From Blasia pusilla (Eukaryota; Marchantiophyta; Marchantiopsida; Blasiales): a DNA stretch of 64,000 nucleotides. The stretch's first letter is position 1. Each line of letters starts with the position of its first letter. Below the pieces are notes generated by a model. It was given only the letters and a program-made list of their open reading frames with translations. It ran no database searches and was not told where the DNA came from. This document shows positions 10,850 to 22,015 of the stretch, piece by piece. A program made the translations under genes and the position numbers. Location: positions 41,726,001 to 41,790,000 of the forward strand of contig CM114272.1 in the NCBI GenBank assembly GCA_050084515.1, written 5' to 3'.

Positions 10850-12600
10850 TTACAGCATGATGAGTTTGAAGACACTCCATCACCTCCATATATTAAAATG
10901 AGAATAATGACCACTTTGATAAAAATATATGACTGAAAATGACGATGAGTTTGAAGACACTCCATCACCTCCATGCATCCTCAGGGAGGCTGAAAATGAG
11001 AGTAATGACCACTTTAAGGGAGGCACGATGAGTTTGAAGACAACTCCATCACCTCCATATATTAAAATGAGAATAATGACCACTTTGATAAAAACATATG
11101 ACTCAAAATGAGAATAATGACCTCAAGGGGCACGATGAGTTTGAAGACACTCCATCACCTCCATATATTAAAATGAAACTAATGACCACTTTGATAAAAA
11201 CATATCACTGAAAATGAGAATAATGACCACTTTAGTGATAAAAACATATGACCAGCCAGCCATTGAAAATGAGAATAATGACCACTTTAGTGATAAAAAC
11301 ATATGACGAACTAGCCATTGAAAATGAGAATAATGACAACTTTAGTGATAAAAACATATGATCGAAAATGAGAATAATGACCACTTTAGTGATAAAAACA
11401 TATGATTGAAATGAGAATAATGACCACTTTAGTGATAAAAACATATGACTGAAATGAGAATAATGACCACTTTAGTGATAAAAACATATGAATGAAAATG
11501 ACCAGCGACGATGAGTTTGAAGCGACCACTTTAGTGATAAAAACATATAAATGAAAATGAGAATAATGACCACTTTAGTGAACCAAAACATATGACCAGC
11601 AACGATGAGTTTGAAGTGACCACTTTAGTGATATGAGACCAGCGACGATGAGTTTGAAGTGACCACTTTAGTGATATGAGAATAATGACCACTTTAGTGA
11701 CGATGAGTTTGAAGACACTCCATCACCTCCATGACGATGAGTTTGAAGACACTGAAAATGAGAATAGTGACCACTTTATTGATAAAAACATATGACTGAA
11801 AATGAGATGAAAATGAGAATAATGACCACTTTAGTGATCAAAAACATATGACCAGCGATGATGAGTTTGAAGACACTGAAAATGAGAGTGATGACCACTT
11901 TAGTGATCAAAAACATATGACAATGAGAGTAATGACGATGAGTTTGAAGACATTGAAAATATGAGTTTGAAGAGTAATGACCACTTTAGTGATAAAAAAT
12001 ATATGACTGAAAATGAGATGAAAATGAGAATAATGACCACTTTAGTGACGATGAGTTTGAAGACACTCCATCACCTCCATGCATAGCGAGGGAGGCTGAA
12101 AATGAGAATAATGACCTGAGAGTAATGACCACTTTAGTGATGAAAAACATATGACCAGCGACGATGAGTTTGAAGACACTCCATCACCTCCATGCATAGC
12201 GAGGGAGGCTGAAAATGAGAATAATGACCTGAGAGTAATGACCACTTTAGTGATGAAAAACATATGACCAGTGACGATGAGTTTGAAGACACTCCATCAC
12301 CTCCATGCATAGCGAGGGAGGCTGAAAATGAGAATAATGACCTGAGAGTAATGACCACTTTAGTGATGAAAAACATATGACCAGCGACGATGAGTTTGAA
12401 GACACTCCATCACCTCCATGCATAGCGAGGGAGGCTGAAAATGAGAGTAATGACCACTTTAGTGATCGAGAACATATGACCAATGAGCCATCACCTCCAT
12501 GCATCATAGTGAGGGAGGCTGAAAATGAGAGTGAAAGTAATGACCCACTTTAGTGATAAAAAACATATGACCAGCGACGATGAGTTTGAAGGCACTCCAT
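10850..12600 (+). repeat. Minisatellite derived from a coding repeat
   Basis: A dense array of variants of gatgagtttgaagacactcc, atcacctccatgcatagcg, agggaggctgaaaatgag, aataatgaccactttag and tgataaaaacatatgac. The best-ordered part, 12050-12480, is four units of exactly 113 bases; shorter scrambled units fill 10850-12040. In the plus frame the sense motif reads DDEFEDTPSPP, then AREAENESNDHFSD, a 33-residue acidic unit (99 bases). The 113-base units differ from it by a 14-base insertion that breaks frame. The array runs directly into an open frame (12525-12794) starting with the same peptide motif. It therefore looks like a decayed, amplified piece of a coding repeat. Confidence 0.75.
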
Positions 12601-12609
12601 CTTCTGCTG

Positions 12610-15127
12610 GAGTTCAGAGTCTGGTCCTCATGGATAAGGACCTTGATGCTGATTTCCCAATTGACAAGGAACGTGCACGGAAGATAATGGAAAACAAAGA
12701 CAAGCATTCTTACTTGGTGATATTCTTGCAGAGTAAGGAGTTCTCCCATTTGCATAATGTGCACTCTTTGAATTTCATTTCATTTCTATCATGATTTTTT
12801 TCTGTTGTGTACTTCACGTGTATATAGAAAACAACATAAAGATTTGATTACTTGTAGATGATTAATGGTGAAATGATTGTTTGGAAAGCTAGGCTGAAAC
12901 CAACAAAGGCAACCAGAAAAGCCTTCCCTTTTAGAGTAGTAGTAGCAGAGGGTGTTGAAGTGGGACGAAGTTCAAGGTTGAGATCAAAGAAGAACTTACC
13001 TAATATGATTGAAAGCACAAAGGATAATAGTGTGAGAGATCTTGATTATACATGAACATATGGATTTCCAATTTTTTGATGATGATGAGGGTACGCCTTA
13101 TCGCTCTATTGATAACCAAGACTTTGGACCCTAAACCCATCCCAAACAGGTTGAGAGAGTAACTACTTTAAATTTGCCACTTCCTTTTTCATGATTGAAT
13201 ATAGGATTCCTCTAATCATGGTGATGAGTAGAATGTACATGAGTTGTACAAAGCACTAACACTTCTTATGTTTTGACAGGCTTCAGCTCCTGGAGGACGA
13301 GAATCCTTCGATTCTCAAGAAAATTCTAAACCCCTAGAGCCTTTTTACGTGTGAGGCCGAAAATGAATTGGCACTATCCTATGTGCCCTTATCCCATATG
13401 GTCAGAAAGTGGGATTGTCAACCATCAATGATGATCCATTTACAAGTTGGATCTCATGGTATGCCACAAGCCCCTTCCTCCCACCCACACCACCATGGGG
13501 TCAAAAAACTACTCCAATAAGCTTGACTATTCATTACCAATGGTTTGGTGGCATCAATTGGTCACAACCCCCAATGGGAGAACACCAATGGGCTCCTACT
13601 ACTCAGCCTTCCCAATTGATGGGAGGTTAACAACATTGGCCTACCAACCAACCTGGCCCACCATGGGCACGGCCAAGTGTATGCTCTCATTGATCCCCAA
13701 GCATATGAAATGTTTAAGTACATGATATGAATTCTTATACAAAATTTGAGGATGGTAGACACTTTGTTATGCGAAATAGTTATTGGGAGTTTTTTGGTCA
13801 ATTTTCTCCACTTGATATTTACATGGCAACACTTGTTGCTTGTTCCATGATTGTAACAGGATGGAGGTCTATGCCCCCCTCCCCCCTCATATCTAGCTGC
13901 TGGAGAAGGTTCTGACTCCACATTTTCTGATGGGCCATCGGGATTTTCTGGGATGAGTGTACATTCACAACAACGTGATAGTTAGTCTTTCATGGCCCCT
14001 AATCCTTCCAATCCCACAAATCATAGTGGGGGTAGGTCCACATGTAGTGATCTTCTAGGGTTGGCATGACTGCCAACTTTGAATATTCAAAAAGCTATCA
14101 TCAAAGATTTTGGTCAAATGCATTAATATGTTAGAACATCTCAAGTGTTAATGTTGGGTTTTCTAATACATGTGCAGGTGATAGGACAACTGCAAGGAGA
14201 AGTAGAACCAAAAGAGACTTGTGGATCCGCGATGTGGCCCAACGTAAGTAGCAAAACTTATTGTCGAGATGGGATTTGTTGCCCATTGGGTTTCCAAAGA
14301 CGAAAGTGCCCGGTTATGAACCCTGGTTGAGTGACCTAAAGGTATGGACCATGCGCTATCTTGACTTATCATGTGTTGAGATGAGTAGGCAAGACAATGT
14401 TAGTGTGGCAATAGTTTGTAATCATGTTGAGAGTGCCTACACCTATGTTGGTGCACCATCTTTGTGCCTGGAATTTTTGAAGAAGAAATGTGCGCAACTA
14501 TTGAAAATTGAATGGTCTAGCATGAAAGCATAATAGGTGGCCAATGGGAAAAATGTAGAAATCCCGTCATGTAAACAAAGAAGTGTGGGCACGTTTGGTA
14601 GATTATTGGCTTTCAAAAGAGGGTATTTTGAAGGCTCAAAAGATGGTGAACACAAGATCCAAGGTTCACTTTAAATCACAACGGTTGGGGAGGTTTAGAG
14701 GAGTTCTTTGTAAGTTCTCTTTAGCAACCTTATGTCTTCTAAATCCTTTTCTTCTTTCTATCCAAGAAGTTTGTAGTATTTGTCTTTATGGCATGATTAC
14801 TAACTTTAAATCTTTTTGTGGTGTTGATGTTAGGGCGGAGGTGTATCCGCTGCACCAAGTAATGCAAGTGTCACTCAGAGTGGCATGGGGGCTAGTGCCT
14901 CTGAGGGTAGTTTAGTAAGTTATTTAACCGGTTTCATGTATTTCATCCAATTTCTCCATGCTGTTATCAATAAGTTTGAGCATACCTTTAAGATATGTCG
15001 AAAAAAATTAACTAACCTAAAGAGTTGAATAAAATAGGGGAGGGGTTCAGGAGTAGGAATGAATCCTAAAGAAGACGATGTGAAAACACTAGCATTGAGT
15101 GTCAGTCATTTAAGTGGAGCCTCACGG
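12610..15127 (+). pseudogene. CACTA-element accessory gene, 5' part (transposase_24-like)
   Basis: Several exon-like blocks on the plus strand with plausible GT-AG borders. They include 12525-12794 (acidic motif then DADFPIDKERARKIMENK), 12858-13052 (AFPFRVVVAEGVEVGRSSRLRSK), 14165-14210, 14261-14533, and 14580-14700 with VWARLVDYWLSKEG followed by NTRSK. The W..LVDYW....N..NR.K pattern is typical of the plant transposase_24 / CACTA-associated ORF1 family. A last exon ends at a GTGAGT donor near 15128, and the gene resumes at 22959 beyond the inserted retroelement. Stops in several blocks suggest it is inactive. Family assignment is moderate; exon borders are approximate. Confidence 0.5.
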
Positions 15128-15254
15128 GTGAGTGATCATTCCAACTCAATGTGGGAATAACATAATCTTGGCTTGTCATATTTTTTGATGAATTTGTCTT
15201 GTGTTGTTTTGGGAGTTAAAATACTGATAATGATGTAAGAACTGATCAGAGTGT

Positions 15255-15331
15255 GCATACATATTGCTACACAACATTCCTTATCAAGGAGAGGGTAAGA
15301 TGTCGTGCGCATACATATTGCTACACAACAT
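15255..15331. repeat. 23-bp direct repeat spanning the left border of element A
   Basis: The 23 bases gcatacatattgctacacaacat occur at 15255-15277, outside element A, and again at 15309-15331, just inside its left terminus, 54 bases apart. Confidence 0.85.
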
Positions 15332-15520
15332 ACATCGGTGGTCACATCTACACCACACAACAGCAATCTTCCCCACACACGGGTAGATCCACACATGTAC
15401 AGAAATCAACTCATACATATACATGGAGATCACACAACTGCACCCCTAACTGGTAGTTGGATCCTCCCAACTCCAGATAGAAAATATCACATCTCTCTGA
15501 CATGACCTACTATCATATAC

Positions 15521-16770
15521 ATATCTCGGACAAATCCATCGTCCCGTAGGAACTACATCAAGAGGGGAGGTCAGACATGATATTTGCCACCCTCGAGAAC
15601 AACCATCACATACCAACATGATGGCAACACCCCTCGCAGATCCGCACAACATACACCTCAAGCCTACAAGTACCACTGCCAAGCTCGGATCCACTGTCCC
15701 GTCTACGTTCAGATGACATGCTACACAATTGTGCACATGATCCTTCCAAACCATACATCCTGTCCCTCCAACATGAGGACTCATGTCGGTAATACCTTGT
15801 GCACACGTAGGATCGTGCGCCATGCAGTGATATTTAGCATCGTGGATGCCGCCTGTTGTAAATACACGTAATCTCCACAATGAAACCTCATAATCCCAAG
15901 ACGATAACCTCCTCCACGATTTTTCGCGTACCTCTATGTATCTCTATGCTGAGCAATAGCTAAGTTCTCAAAGGCCATAGGCATAACTCTACACAAAACC
16001 TCCGCCCTCTGAGAATATGCTTGTACCCACACATCTGGATCATCAAGATCTAACACCTCCCCCACGTCATGTCGAATGGATGCAGGTAAATCTGGCTCTC
16101 TCCCAAAGAGCAAAAAATACGGTGAAAATGACGCCAAGGATGCCTGCCGACTAACGCAATAACCCATAGCCAACTATGGCAGCTGTAGGTCCCACTCCCT
16201 CAACTGTCTCTGTTGCAAGCCATACTTGCGCAATCCTCTCTTCACCGTCTGTATCACTCTCTCTGCCGACCCATCTGCCTCAAGATGATCTCTGGACGTG
16301 GTACGGTGATCTATCAACGCGTGATCACACAAGGCTTGAAACTCTCCCTTGAACTCGGTACCTTGGTCAGTCAACACCTCCGTCGGTGCACCAAAGTGAC
16401 TAAGTTGTTCCCTCGCTTGCCTTGTCCGGTAGTGCCACCAATTCTATCCACTTGGAGAAATACTTCACCATGACCAACACGTACCTATGATGACACCTCG
16501 TCAATGGCCAAGGTCCCGCAAAGTCTAAACTCCACAGATAACCTAAACCCATAATCGGCAAAGGATGTAATTGCGGAGTGGGAGCATTGAAGGATACTCA
16601 CACTCTGTCACATACCATACATCTGGCCATAAACTGCTGTACCCCAGATGCATGCCGCGCCACCAATACTGAATCTGGAGTAAGCTGTAAGTACGCTTCA
16701 CTCCAAAATGTCCCAACTCCTCATGGGCATGTCGCACTACACGTGCTTGCTGGGAAGAATGAGGTACCAC
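15521..16770 (-). pseudogene. Integrase with C-terminal PHD finger (element A)
   Basis: Read on the minus strand: an N-terminal zinc-binding region (HAHEELGHFGVKRTYSLL, near 16700); catalytic-core pieces with MLTDQGTEFKGEF (second Asp) and LEADGSAERV (Glu) at 16174-16377; a conserved post-core block starting FLLFGREPDLPASIRHD (15934-16173); and a tail with a PHD-type cysteine pattern at 15521-15655. The tail reads C-x2-C, MLVCDGC, GW, C, then PTGRWICPRY. Against the PHD consensus the His is Gln and the last Cys is Tyr; the other ligands are present. Several frame changes occur. Confidence 0.7.
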
Positions 16771-17103
16771 TCGTATCCTACCATCTCCCTATACCCGCAA
16801 AATGTGAGTCCCCTCCCACCTAAACCTCCTGGCTCGCTGTAGGATCCAATCCCCCTCCCTAGCACTCACTGTGCTCGCTATGACGCTAGTGCGCAAGAAC
16901 TCCACATCGTCATGGATATCACGACCACCTCTCGCCTCCTCATTGACCTCCAGATCCAAAGACTCATCATCCAACCTCACCACTAGAGTCATCACCTATG
17001 GCTGACCTACCATAGTCAACCAACAAAGATAGGCAGATGCATGCCAACTCGGCACCATCTCCTCATCACTCTCTCTGTGCCATCGAGCTTCTATGTCGTC
17101 TCT

Positions 17104-18525
17104 CTAACTCGGACATGGGTTACGACTTAACCCATCCGCATCCTGGTTGAGCCGGCATGGCCTATGAACCACCTCAAACTCATACTCATGTAGTAATAGA
17201 GCCCACCTGGCAAGCTTTCCCGTAAGCTTGTCAATCTCCATCAACCACCTCAACGGTTGATGATCAATGATAAGTGTGAAAGGGTTTCCGAGTAAATAGC
17301 ACCTGAAATGTGCCATGGTCCACACTGCAGCCAAGCACTCTCCCTTGTAAGAGCTGTACTTTGCCTCTATGATATTTTTTGATCGGCTCACGTAAGCCAC
17401 AATGAACTCCCTCTCCTCGTCATCCCTCTGAGTACGCATTGCTCCTAGACCCCACATGCTCCATTCCGTATGTAATTGGAATGGATGAGGACGTCAACCA
17501 GTCCTTGAGCTGCTGAAATGCTCGCTCTTGATCATCTCCCCACAACCAAACCTGATCAAGTCTCGTCAACAAGGTCAAAGACTTTGCGATCGCACTAAAA
17601 CCCTTGACATACCGTCGATAGAAGTTTGCCAGTCTAAGAAACGCTGGACTCGACTCACATCTGTAGGGCATGGAATCTGCGCAATAGCCTCCACCTTCGT
17701 CTACTGAACGCCTAACCCACTCGGGTACATGATGTGTCCCAAGTACTCAATCTGCTCCTAAAAGAATCTGCACTTACTTTGATGTAACTTCAGTCCATGT
17801 AACTGCAATCGCTGAAACACCTCCTCCAAGTGTCGCTCATGCTCCTCAACCGTGGAGCTAAAGATAAGAATGTCATCTATGTAACATCGTTCAAAATCCA
17901 AGCCAGCCTGAATCCTATCCATCATTCTCTGAAACTTTGCAGGTGTGTTCTTCAACCCAAAAGGTAAGAACCACCACTGATACAAGCAATCTCTCCCAAA
18001 CCCATCTATCCCCTAGAATGATGTCTTCTCCTTGTCCTCCAACTTGATAGGAAGCTGATGATAGCCAACACGGAGATCTAAAGTATTGAAGATCTTTGCA
18101 TGCCCTACCTCATTAAAGATCTCCTCAGAAATAGGCATGGCATATCGATTTGACCTCGTCTGTTGGTTGATAGGACGGTAATCTCCACACATCCGCCTAT
18201 CCGTCCAATTTCCATACATATCCCTCTTCGCCGACATGCCTGCGGCAGATGCATACTCCCTATGTGATAACTCCATAAGTCTTGCCTCCAACAAGTCCTG
18301 ACTCCTCCTCTGGATCAAGGATCGCTCCATATCAGAATACCTGTAGGGTTGACAAAAGATCAGCGTATCACTAGCCAACTCAATCCGTATTTCGGGACCC
18401 TTCAGCGTACCCAAGTCTCTCATACTGAAGGCAAAACAACCAATATGCCCTCTTAGAAACCTATGAACTCGCATCCGCTCTCCTCCTATCAACTTGAGAT
18501 CTATCACACGCTCCCAAGTCTCCAT
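17104..18525 (-). pseudogene. Reverse transcriptase-RNase H (element A)
   Basis: Ty3-type RT in broken frames. It contains NWTDRRMCGDYRPIN, LDLRVGYHQLPIKLED, QWWFLPFGLKNTPAKFQR and the active site CYIDDILIF at about 17850, with YIDD intact. RNase H follows, with YSSYKGECLAAV and DHQPLRWLMEIDKLTGKLARW at 17104-17457, and the conserved LNQDADGLSRNPCPS end. Stops at several points. The closest relative in the window is element C, whose RT is uninterrupted. Confidence 0.8.
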
Positions 18526-18836
18526 CGTGACCTCACTCGGCGAGGACGCAACCTCCGGCTCTGGTTGCTATGTAGCAACCCTAGCCACCTCCGCAATAGC
18601 CACTCCACTTTGACCTCCTACACCATGCTCCACATCCAAAAAATGAACATGTGCTACTTTGGCCGCCTTTGCACTCTTTGCTCGAATGACGTCCTAGGAA
18701 GTCCATGGGTGCCTATCTCTCCTCGTCCCGCCCCCAGCCAATGCCTATACAGACCTTGTAGGCAATGGTCCAACTCGTGGACGTGACGACATGGATGACA
18801 CTTGCATCCGTCTCTGCTCAACCATACCTAGGTTGA

Positions 18837-19600
18837 CTATCCTTGTGAGACAGTTGAGATCCATCGCCTACCCCCCAACACTTGTCTACGGGATGCCTTA
18901 GTCATAGCTCGCACCGCCATAGTACCCATAGCAAACCCCATGGCACGCTCGCACTCATCTGCTGTAGGCTCCTCTAATGCTTGGGTCACCTCATCCCAAA
19001 TCATGCCTGGCCCTCCCTGACAAAAGGCATGGGATGGTGGGAAGCTCACCAACGTAGGTAAGGCTGCCCTTAACTCTCCCACCCTATTGGCCATCGCCAA
19101 CGGTGGTCTATCATCTCGCGTCACCAACTGAGATCGACGCCCTGAGCCCAAAATTGCCCTCTTGCAAGTGTCGTACTACTCGCAGCATCTCCCAAAACAT
19201 CCTTGACCTCTAATCCTGCAATCCAAATCCTCGCCCAAGTGATGAATGACCCTGACATGGCCATCCAGAAATTACCAAATGAATGGTGCCAACTCTATCC
19301 AGATCGTGCGCCCCCACCAAAGAAATGTCGGTGGGTAGTGTATGCTAATATCCCCGTAGTGCAGATACCGGAAATAACTCAGGATACCTTTGGACGAATC
19401 TTGCTACGTGACGTAATGACACTCGCCGCAGGGTCTCATCTCTCTCCACATAAAAGTACTGATGCACCCGTATGCCCTCATGCAATACTACAGCCAATCC
19501 GATGCTAATCCCTCCGAAGAGATCTAAGAAACTAACATCCTCCTCTAGAAACTGCCACATGATGGGTGTGGTATCCAGTGGGGTCAACGTCTCCACACCT
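18837..19600 (-). pseudogene. DNMT3-like cytosine-C5 DNA methyltransferase domain (element A)
   Basis: The minus strand shows ordered C5-methyltransferase motifs. Motif I is FLDLFGGISIGLAVVL near 19500, followed by the motif II acidic segment YFYVERDE. Motif IV, with the catalytic cysteine, reads VISGWPCQGHSS at 19236-19275 (Cys codon 19255-19257). The C-terminal region has GPGMIWD, EPTADECERAMGF and RRQVLGG near 18850-19030. The order I-II-IV-...-X is the canonical one, unlike plant DRM enzymes, which are circularly permuted. It resembles DNMT3, where motif I is followed by GL and motif IV is preceded by LVI. The upstream linker PLDTTPI is shared with element C. A frame change between motifs II and IV and later stops show it is inactive now. 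Expected role: methylation of cytosine in DNA. Confidence 0.75.
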
Positions 19601-20088
19601 GCCTCACGAGGTCGTCAGCACTCCTCTGTAGCTCTCAAGTCGTACCCCACAATGATGAAGAGGTCTTGCCAACATGGGAAGAGACACCCGCCATGGCCTA
19701 TCTCTCTGTGGGACTATCCGCTACTGGGACATCCTCCGCATATGCATTCCCCTCCGACAACTCTCCTGGCCAGCTAACACTACCTATGAAAGTTGCCAAC
19801 GTGGCCACAAACTCGCCTCGTGATCGACCACCTCGTCTCACAAACTGCACGCAACTGTCCCACTGATCGATGCGTGAGAGAAGTGTCAGCTCTGATGCTC
19901 CTGCTCCATCTCCTCTTGCTAGTGGTGGTCCTCTACCACCACGTCTAGGAAGAACTCCCTGACCTCCTCCAAGACGACCGCCCCCAGGCCCTCGGCCTAC
20001 CTCTGGACGTGCATCTCAAAGAAGGTCATAACATCTATCCCTAGTGTGACGTGACAATAGGCACATGGATACTATGCTGGGCCATGCT

Positions 20089-21254
20089 CTAGGGCTCCAG
20101 AGCAATCGGAGGCGCTTGTGGTCCTCTCCCATGCTGTGTGCAGTCTCTTTGCCTATGGGCCCCGCCACATGTCCAACAAGACAACATAGGTCGTTGTTGG
20201 GCAACATATGTAGGTACGGGTCGTTGCCTCATAGGCTCACGGTACCCGCCGTGCTCTCTAGGCACACTGGCCCGCTCCCGTGGTACTGGTGCTCGCTGTG
20301 GCACCTCTGGGGTCACCGTTGCTCGTGGACCCGTCGACTCTTGAGAAAATCCAACGGTCACTACCTGCTCCTCACTCATGTTTAGCTCAATACGCTCAGA
20401 CAACTCAAAGACCACCTTCAATATGGGCTTCACTGTGTGAATCAACATTGCATCTCGGACTCTCCTCCGTAGTTCTCGGTCTTGAATCCCGTACCAATAC
20501 TGGACTGAGTGCGCCTCAGTCACTCCATACGTAACAATGATCAGCCTCCTCATGCGTGTGAATGCCTCTCTCAAACTCTCACCCAATCGTTGTTGAAAAT
20601 CTTGTAGACTCTTCAGCTTGTGGGTGCGTACGCCATGGTAGCTCTTCCCCAATTGTCGGAAAAACTCCACTGTGGGACTGAACCTAGGTGGCCCTCTACC
20701 ACCAGAGGTCTTTGCCATATTTCTTGTCTCACTGCCCTCTTCTCCATCTAGTCTCTAGGCTCATGGTGTAGGTCTCTCTCCTCTCACGATCCTATCATAT
20801 GTCTTGCGACCACTAGTGGACACCTACCCTAGAGCCCAATACATCCTCTACGCATCGATCTCTCATGAATATAGTGATTGAAACTCCATGTAGTCATCCA
20901 TCGGAGGACCCTCCAAGTGCTGGAAGAACCCCTTCCATGCCATGAAGGGTTGAACCGTGTCGGGGCCTTTATCTCCTGGAAGTCGCACCAAGTGTCGAAC
21001 TCTTGGATAAAATCATCTAAGTCGATGGTGCCCACTGCACCCAAGAAATGGCGCATGCCCCGATGGCCCATGTCGTCCATCTCCAGCCAAGTGATATTGT
21101 CTCCGTCTGCGATCTCGTCATCAGACCTAGTGTCTAGTGATGACGATCTAGCCAGAGATGGATGTCGAGGTAGCTCTTCACTCGTAACCCCTCGGTATCT
21201 CACTCCACTCTGTGTCACTCCACTACTACTGCTCGCACTACCCCATTCTTCCAA
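20089..21254 (-). pseudogene. Gag with CCHC zinc knuckle (element A)
   Basis: Two overlapping minus-strand frames. The first (20829-21254) carries an N-terminal serine-rich stretch and FLGAVGTIDLDDFIQEFDTWCDFQ. The second (20089-20718) has the retrotransposon Gag signature SLQDFQQRLGESLREAFTRMRRL and, near its end, the zinc knuckle CWTCGGAHRQRDC (C-x2-C-x4-H-x4-C) that would bind RNA. A frame break lies between them. Confidence 0.8.
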
Positions 21255-21754
21255 ACCCTGGAAGAACGCCGTGATGACAACCCTGTCTCACCTGCTCAAG
21301 CACTCAGACTCACCGAGGGTCTCCCACACTCCTCACTAGCTCACCTATACTAACCTCAATCTCTTGATGGATGAATACATGGAGTTTCAATCCTCACGTA
21401 CACTCAACACTCAGGCTCACCATGAGCCTCCCAACTAACTCACCTAACCTAGCGACACTCTCTCTGATCATACACGCAACCCCTACTCGGCAACCGCCGT
21501 ATATCCACCAGTGCAACATGCTACACATGAAAAGAGTCTACACTCGTCACCACCTAGCACCAGCTACTACCTGATACCTAGCGCTCTCAATCACACGGGA
21601 CAAGCGCAGGAAAAGGGACTCGAATGGGTAACCTGATCACGCCCTCCAACCTACGCACCATCAACACTCACTCCTCCATATGGTACAGCAACCTCTGCAA
21701 CACGACACTCTGCTCGACCACCACGTAGAACCTCCCGGCTAACCATGTCCGCAA

Positions 21755-22015
21755 AAAGGGGGGGGGAGGGGCCTTACATGCCCGCATCCCTATGGGGTAG
21801 TAAATGCAGCGGGGGGGGAGGAACCCTTCCAAACTACTAGGGGGGGGGCCGGCGCCCACCCCTATGAGGTTGTAAATGCGCAGGGGGAAAGGGGAAGTGT
21901 AAATGCGCGGGGGGGGGGGGGGAGGAACCCTCCCAAACTACTAGGGGGAGCCCGGCGCCCACCCCTATGAGGTTGTAAATGCGCAAGAGGAAAGGGGAAG
22001 TGTAAGTGCGGGGGG
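21755..22015. repeat. G-run tandem repeat inside element A
   Basis: About two and a half copies of a roughly 117-base unit containing long G homopolymers (up to 14), cccaaactactaggggg and ggcgcccacccctatgaggt. They lie between Gag and the LTR-like segment. The G runs could form quadruplexes on the plus strand. Confidence 0.7.

Noticed and set aside
11232-12507. Minus-strand open frames through the minisatellite (repeated LVICFSSLKWSLL-type peptides)
   Set aside because: They follow the 113-base repeat period and have no meaningful composition. The plus-strand acidic motif is the one continued outside the array.
19203-19508. Plus-strand open frames across element A as host genes
   Set aside because: They are antisense to recognised methyltransferase, RT and Gag coding sequence.
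21555-21600. ggtatcag near 21571 (minus strand) as a tRNA-Met primer-binding site of element A
   Set aside because: Only 8 consecutive bases fit, it does not abut the LTR-like segment, and the equivalent site is not seen in element C.
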